Part shown: positions 6,101 through 8,003 of the stretch, one piece after another
Numbering within the stretch: position 1 is the stretch's first letter
Layout of the letters: each line of letters starts with the position of its first letter
Source: Clostridiales bacterium
GTDB lineage: Bacteria; Bacillota_A; Clostridia; Peptostreptococcales; Anaerovoracaceae
Assembly: GCA_015058265.1 (NCBI GenBank)
Contig: SVCR01000066.1
Span: 1 to 8,003, forward strand
Direction of reading: 5' to 3'
DNA length: 8,003 bases
Position numbers and translations under genes: made by a program
The notes under the pieces: model-generated
Seen by the model: only the letters and a program-made list of their open reading frames with translations
Databases searched by the model: none
What the model was told of the DNA's origin: nothing

Positions 6101-8003
6101 TAAAGATACCTGAAGAGATACTGACCGCTTCTGAAATATGTGAAGCGGTCGGCAGAAATGAAAAGGATATCGAGATGGAGATAACCGGCATCTCGATCGA
6201 CAAAACAGCTCTGGTGCTCACGATAGACACCAGACTGAATTTTGTGTTGCCGAGAAATCTCGAGAGCGTTATGAAAAAACGCATCATCGACAGGATATCT
6301 TCGATCAATAAGGTCCGTGTCAATTATATGTACAGCGGGATACAGATCCCTGAGGCGCATGTCGAGGAATCATCCGGATACAGCAACAATTACAGCAACG
6401 GCAATGGTAATGGCGGCGGCTCCGGGAACGGGTACAGGCGCAAGAGCAAAGAGGAGCCTGCGCACAAGAATGCAGCGGGAGAACTGATATTGCTGGGCAA
6501 GGACTTTGGCGGCAAGCCTGTGGATTTCAGCGAACTGGCCGGTTACGTCGGTACACCGGGCAGACCTGTTGTCGAAGGCGAAGTCTTCAAGATCGATTCG
6601 ATGCCTATCAAGAACGGAAAGACTCTCATAACGATCCTTATCGCAGCCAAAGCCAGGACTTTCTGCATCAAGCAGTTCATCTCCAATGACAAGTATGCTG
6701 AGATAGACGAGGCTTTGTCAGAGGGGGATATGATCAGAGTAATGGGGCCTGTCGAATATGATACATTCGAGCATGAGAATGTCATAAAGGCGGGCGCTAT
6801 CAAGAAAGTAGAAAAGCATTACAAACAGGATACTTACCCTAACGGCAGGCGTGTCGAGCTCCATTGCCACTCCAAGATGAGTGACAATGACGGCTTCAAT
6901 GAAGTAGAAGATATCGTCAATACGGCTGCAATGTGGGGTCAGCCGGCTGTTGCGATCACTGACCACGGTGTTGTCCAGGGCTTTCCGGACGCAGCCAAGG
7001 CAGCAGGCAAACTGGCGAAAAACGGCAAGAATATCAAGATAATCTACGGAGTAGAGGGGTATCTCTATCCGGATGAAGATGCCCGGAATGAAGACGGCAC
7101 GATAGATATCAAGAAGAACAGGACTTACCACATCATATTGCTCGCGTCCAATCAGACAGGACTGAAGAACATCTATAAGATGGTGAGCCTCTCCCATATA
7201 GACTATTTCTACAAGAGGCCGAGACTGCCTCGTTCAGTCATTGAGGCGCACAGGGAAGGTATAATCATAGGCAGCGCATGTGAGGCAGGAGAGCTGTATC
7301 AGGCTATTCTGAACGGTGCGTCTGACGAAGAGCTGATGAAGATCGCTTCGTTCTATGATTATCTGGAGATACAGCCGCTTGGCAATAATAGGTTTATGGT
7401 AAATGAAGGCATCGTCAGAAGCAATGACGACATCATTGCCATGAATAAGAAGGTGATCGAGATCGGCGATAAGCTGGGAAAGCTCACTGTCGCAACTACA
7501 GACTCTCATTATCCGACACCGGAGGCCTCGATCTACAGGAATATCATCATGGCCGGCATCGGATTCAGAGATACGCCGTCAGATTCCCTGTATCTCAGGA
7601 CTACTGACGAGATGATGGAGGAATTCGCTTATCTCGGTGACAGAGCAGAAGAGATAGTAGTCACCAATACAAATAAGATCGCGGATATGGTCGATGAGGG
7701 AATCCTGCCTGTTCCTAAAGGCAAATTCCCGCCTAAGATCGACGGTGCTGAAGAGCAGCTGAGGAACAGCTGTTATGAGAAGGCAAAGTCCATATACGGC
7801 GATCCGCTTCCTCAGGAGATCGAAGACAGGCTCGAGACAGAGCTGAGCTCCATCATCGGCAACGGATATGCGGTAATGTACATCGCGGCTCAGATGCTCG
7901 TAAAGAAATCGAATGCTGACGGATATCTTGTAGGATCAAGAGGTTCAGTCGGATCTTCATTCGCGGCCACCATGGCCGGGATCACAGAGGTCAATCCTCT
8001 TGC
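6097..8003 (+). CDS. polC: PolC-type DNA polymerase III alpha subunit lacking the exonuclease domain (3' end outside window)
   Basis: The frame is open for 635 codons to the window end, with no stop. PolC is the replicative polymerase of low-GC Gram-positives. The order is that of PolC, not DnaE: an N-terminal domain (1-91), a Gly/Asn/Ser linker (92-128), an OB fold (about 158-237), a PHP domain (about 252-475), then a region ending in GYLVGSRGSVGSS of the palm. The catalytic aspartates lie beyond the window. In B. subtilis PolC a DEDD 3'-5' exonuclease of about 180 residues, starting with a VFDVETTG motif, interrupts the PHP domain. Here no such motif exists: only residues 321-344 separate PHP ligands Glu320 and His345. 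All nine expected PHP metal ligands are present: His256, His258, Asp265, His290, Glu320, His345, Cys395, Asp469 and His471. The N-terminal region is also about 70-80 residues short. The start overlaps the ispG stop (ATGA), with GAGGA at 6083-6087 as a moderate ribosome binding site. Confidence 0.92.
   Translation, partial: MIKIPEEILTASEICEAVGRNEKDIEMEITGISIDKTALVLTIDTRLNFVLPRNLESVMKKRIIDRISSINKVRVNYMYSGIQIPEAHVEESSGYSNNYSNGNGNGGGSGNGYRRKSKEEPAHKNAAGELILLGKDFGGKPVDFSELAGYVGTPGRPVVEGEVFKIDSMPIKNGKTLITILIAAKARTFCIKQFISNDKYAEIDEALSEGDMIRVMGPVEYDTFEHENVIKAGAIKKVEKHYKQDTYPNGRRVELHCHSKMSDNDGFNEVEDIVNTAAMWGQPAVAITDHGVVQGFPDAAKAAGKLAKNGKNIKIIYGVEGYLYPDEDARNEDGTIDIKKNRTYHIILLASNQTGLKNIYKMVSLSHIDYFYKRPRLPRSVIEAHREGIIIGSACEAGELYQAILNGASDEELMKIASFYDYLEIQPLGNNRFMVNEGIVRSNDDIIAMNKKVIEIGDKLGKLTVATTDSHYPTPEASIYRNIIMAGIGFRDTPSDSLYLRTTDEMMEEFAYLGDRAEEIVVTNTNKIADMVDEGILPVPKGKFPPKIDGAEEQLRNSCYEKAKSIYGDPLPQEIEDRLETELSSIIGNGYAVMYIAAQMLVKKSNADGYLVGSRGSVGSSFAATMAGITEVNPL
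6121..6152 (+). promoter_or_regulatory. Hairpin inside the first codons of polC
   Basis: GACCGCTT (6123-6130) and AAGCGGTC (6143-6150) form a perfect 8-bp stem with a 12-base loop. It extends to 10 bp with one G-U pair (6122/6151) and C6121-G6152. It starts 25 bases into polC, where a stem can slow the initiating ribosome or mark RNA processing. The bases also encode ordinary N-terminal residues, so this may be coincidence. Confidence 0.3.
6370..6480 (+). other. Low-complexity Gly/Asn/Ser linker in PolC
   Basis: Codons 92-128 of polC encode a flexible stretch rich in Gly, Asn, Ser and Tyr (core SNGNGNGGGSGNG, residues 100-112), followed by a short basic and acidic segment. It joins the N-terminal domain to the OB fold. 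In B. subtilis PolC, as I recall it, this place holds a second structured N-terminal subdomain and a charged helix, so the linker seems to replace a folded part. Confidence 0.7.

Noticed and set aside
7054..7131. Exonuclease loss explained by a frameshift or broken gene
   Set aside because: The frame is continuous and PHP motifs are intact on both sides, so decay does not explain it. An in-frame assembly deletion remains possible but would have to leave a well-formed linker.
1..8003. Mobile element, prophage, CRISPR or defence system
   Set aside because: All genes are housekeeping genes in a conserved order. No transposase, integrase, regular repeat-spacer pattern or target-site duplication is seen.

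Overview
The window is one plus-strand gene run typical of Bacillota, most likely class Clostridia. In order it holds the 3' end of pyrH, then frr, uppS, cdsA, dxr, rseP and ispG, and the 5' two fifths or so of a PolC-type DNA polymerase III gene. Mixed moderate-GC codon use, many AGA/AGG arginine and ATA isoleucine codons, strong GGAGG-type ribosome binding sites, a TTG start, and PolC itself all fit Clostridia. The family cannot be fixed from the sequence.

Layout. pyrH (to 296) and frr (307-855) are almost contiguous. An 80-base gap with a perfect 8-bp hairpin leads to uppS (936-1670), whose stop codon directly abuts cdsA (1671-2489). The longest gap (2490-2685, 196 bases) lies before dxr and is full of inverted repeats. 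dxr (2686-3900) is followed after 52 bases by rseP, which starts at a TTG (3953-4960). A 69-base gap before ispG (5030-6100) holds a possible 12-codon leader peptide. ispG overlaps polC by ATGA (6097 to the window end). No stretch over 300 bases lacks a gene. I see no tRNA, rRNA, CRISPR array, transposase or phage gene, and nothing convincing on the minus strand.

How the genes fit together. PyrH supplies UDP, and frr recycles ribosomes. Dxr and IspG are two steps of the MEP isoprenoid pathway. Their product IPP feeds UppS, which makes the undecaprenyl carrier for cell-wall synthesis. CdsA makes CDP-diacylglycerol for phospholipids. RseP is a membrane site-2 protease. PolC is the replicative polymerase.

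The most unusual item is polC. The sequence has the PolC order N-terminal domain, OB fold, PHP, then the start of the polymerase core. However, the DEDD 3'-5' exonuclease domain that normally interrupts the PHP domain is absent: only 24 residues separate the two PHP metal ligands between which it normally sits. All nine expected PHP metal ligands are present, including an Asp at a position that is Asn in B. subtilis PolC as I recall it. The second half of the N-terminal domain is replaced by a Gly/Asn/Ser linker. This suggests a replicase that has lost its canonical proofreading domain and may proofread through PHP or a separate protein.
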